Part shown: piece by piece, positions 24,553 to 26,445 of the stretch
Numbering within the stretch: the stretch's first letter is position 1
Layout: every line of letters starts with the position of its first letter
Source: Lingula anatina
Taxonomy: Eukaryota; Brachiopoda; Lingulata; Lingulida; Lingulidae
Direction: 5' to 3'
Assembly (NCBI RefSeq): GCF_001039355.2
Contig: NW_019775491.1
Span: forward strand, 504,783 to 531,227
DNA: 26,445 nucleotides
The notes under the pieces: generated by a model
Told to the model about the DNA's origin: nothing
What the model saw: the letters and a program-made list of their open reading frames with translations, nothing else
Databases searched by the model: none
Position numbers and translations under genes: made by a program

Positions 24553-25387
24553 CCTCATAAACGGATTAGGCATTTCCTAGCATGAGCCTCAGATTCCCGA
24601 GCGCAAACGCTAATATTAATGAGCCCCACCTCAGATTAACAAGCACAATGTAAAGTTACCGAGCACAAACTTAGCGTTTCCAAGCACTAGCCGTTGATCC
24701 GCTTATTTACCTGTTCGGTATGTTCCGTATGAGCCGAAGGTTGTCGAGAACGCATTGCTGCTGTATTAATACGCGGTATGGATAGTGGAATATACTAATG
24801 CAGTAGTTTGGTTTGTTTTGAGAATTTTACATATTGTACGTTTATTTTGCTCAAGTTAAAATATTGATACATGGAAACAGATATTTCTGAGTCGGTGAAA
24901 ATAGTCGATGAATCATTTTTTATTTGCATCCTATTTATCATTTCCGTAGTGTCATTATTTAGGCGCTCACACAGTCCATGTGCTTAGAATGATCATGACA
25001 ATTCTCTTCAAAATCTGACAGTAATGATCTAGCCACTTTATATGGTCGTGCCGTGGATGTTAAAAATCCTTTTTTTTTCGTCAAAGAGACAGAAAGGGGA
25101 GATAATATTACTCATTTGCGCCCAGAAATCTTTGAAAGTTCAACCGTTATATCTCTTGTATCTTCCACCATCTTGAAAATAGTCCAGAGTTGATAAAAAG
25201 AACCCGTATGTAAGCAGCCGTGGGCCCCGCTGGAAGCTGGACAAATTGATAGTGCTTGGAAACGCTAAGTTTGTGCTCGAAAACTTTACATTGTGCTTGT
25301 TAATCTGAGGTGGGGCTCGTTAATATTGGCGTTTGCACTAGGGAATCTGAGGCTCTTGCTCAGAAACGGCAATTATCCTTTATGAGG
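24553..25387. mobile_element. Long-inverted-repeat element, 835 bp
   Basis: Arms of about 138 bases (24553-24689 and 25250-25387) start CCTCATAAA and are roughly 85-90% alike by eye, with runs such as GAGCCCCACCTCAGATTAAC identical. A (G/A)AGC(A/G/C)C motif recurs at about 24599, 24621, 24641, 24661 and 24682. The unique centre (24690-25249) is CpG-richer than its surroundings, with a 38-codon open frame but no transposase. The family is unknown to me. Confidence 0.75.
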
Positions 25388-25730
25388 GCTGAATCTGAAG
25401 AAAAACTGATGATATTAAAACATGTTCCACCCATTTTATAAACCAGGGAGCAAAGCTGTCTATTATGGACAGATATATAAATGACAAAGCTGATAGATGC
25501 ACTAATGTAAAATGATGACAATGCACAAAATGTGTCAATTTTGATGCAATATTACATAATGCTTATGAGCATAATCCCCACAAAATTTCAATAATATATT
25601 ATCAGTACTGTGGAAATTCAGAAAATGTTACTGGGGCAGAACTCCAGGCCCAGGTGACTTTAAAGTCACACCCTGAAGATGAAATGCCAATTTGTGAAAA
25701 AAGGAAAATTTGCAAAAAAACTGCAAACCA

Positions 25731-25748
25731 AAAAAAAAAAAAAAAAAG
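25731..25748 (+). repeat. Poly(A) run
   Basis: About 18 A residues in non-coding DNA. Confidence 0.85.
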
Positions 25749-25815
25749 GCATTATAAAGTTGTCATTTAAATTTGTCATGTATTTTGGTGCTGCAAATCA
25801 TTCTGGTAAGTTTTA

Positions 25816-26062
25816 GGTCCTATTTGCACAGACGCCATTGGTCTATGTGGAGTGACCCAAGTCTGTGGGGACTCTCACTGACTGCAATCAGCTTAACTGA
25901 CAGACACTTCTCCTTCTGACATTAAGTAAAATACAGAAAAGCTAGTGATTATAAGAGTTCTTGGAAACAAGAACAGACGTGTCATTCAGATAAGTTGATT
26001 GCACTTAACGAGTCTCTGCAGATCTATCCATATAGACCAATGGTGCCTATGGGCATGGGGTC
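25816..26062. mobile_element. MITE-like inverted-repeat element, 247 bp, TA flanks
   Basis: The left end GGTCC..., then GCCATTGGTCTATGTGG, is matched by the reverse complement of the right end GACCCCATGCCCATAGGCA, then CCATTGGTCTATATGG. TA lies outside both ends (25814-25815 and 26063-26064). Its terminus resembles that of the element at 5547-5761. Confidence 0.6.
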
Positions 26063-26217
26063 TAAATGGACAATAAGTGACTTGGTTTTTCATTTATAGC
26101 ATAAACTGTGAAAAGTGCATGGTGCAGATGAGGCCAAAGATGCTGGTGACAATGACAACAGGCACAGGTTACATGGCTACATGTCTAGACACATTGAGAT
26201 ACAAATTGTCTGTCAAT

Positions 26218-26218
<1 letters not shown>

Positions 26219-26261
<43 letters not shown>
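26219..26261 (+). repeat. 43-base poly(A) tract
   Basis: An uninterrupted run of A. It could be the tail of a retroposed sequence, but I could not identify tRNA-like promoter boxes upstream or flanking target repeats. Lysine-rich frames through it are artefacts. Confidence 0.9.
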
Positions 26262-26262
<1 letters not shown>

Positions 26263-26445
26263 AGAACATTGTGGGAAATGCTGTCTGTTACCAAAAAAAG
26301 TTCATTTAAAATCTTGACTATTTACTCCGAGACTCATGGTTTACCTGCAATCTAAATATGAGATGTAAGATGGTTTTTACAGGAATATGTGTTTACTAGG
26401 AAAATTTTGTTCAGTTGATAATCTATTTTCCTGGAAAATCTCCTA

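Larger units (their letters stand above)
19643..26445. other. DNA upstream of the first recognised PDE8 exon
   Basis: 6.8 kb expected to be 5' intron, since PDE8 needs about 80 more N-terminal residues. No exon resembling the human FGPMR...LQ segment was found, so the 5' exons probably lie past the right edge. The stretch holds the repeats listed separately. The frame at 20575-20985 runs through a repeat and looks accidental. Confidence 0.6.

Noticed and set aside
26077-26355. Lysine-rich plus-strand frames
   Set aside because: Created by translation of the 43-base poly(A) tract.

Overview
The window is AT-rich, intron-dense animal nuclear DNA. It carries most of one gene on the minus strand: an orthologue of the high-affinity cAMP-specific phosphodiesterase PDE8. 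I could assign 19 coding exons between 19642 (5'-most recognised exon) and 1527 (stop codon). All intron phases close, and the exons sum to 2409 coding bases, i.e. 802 residues plus a stop. The order of domains is the PDE8 order: a receiver-like (REC) domain, a PAS domain, a serine-rich regulatory linker, and the HD-type phosphodiesterase catalytic domain. An unusually long Q/E-rich C-terminal tail follows. The N-terminal part (about 80 residues in human PDE8A, including the MGC acylation signal) was not found and probably lies beyond the right edge, upstream of an intron of at least 6.8 kb.

The protein resembles vertebrate PDE8A and PDE8B about equally, as expected for a single invertebrate PDE8. 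Together with short introns, many MITE-like elements and repeated TACATGTA palindromes, this suggests a marine invertebrate, possibly a mollusc or another non-vertebrate bilaterian. That assignment is an inference only.

Layout: 1-1526, 3' UTR and downstream DNA. 1527-5454, nine closely spaced exons for the tail, catalytic domain and end of the linker. 5455-14358, three large introns around the small exons 9 and 10, filled with inverted-repeat elements. 14359-19642, eight exons for the linker start, PAS and REC domains. 19643-26445, non-coding DNA with no gene I can support, containing an 835-base inverted-repeat element, two smaller inverted-repeat elements, a dispersed GGGGGGGCATGCCCCC repeat and a 43-base poly(A).

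The most interesting part is the regulatory linker. It is spread over small exons, and three of them carry basophilic (PKA-type) serine motifs. One matches the human PDE8A Ser359 region and another aligns with the segment of human PDE8A reported to bind C-Raf. The junctions in this stretch look set up for splice variation: a NAGNAG tandem acceptor, two overlapping donors of which only one keeps frame, and a possible 33-base cassette exon. No RNA genes, CRISPR arrays or prokaryotic features were seen.
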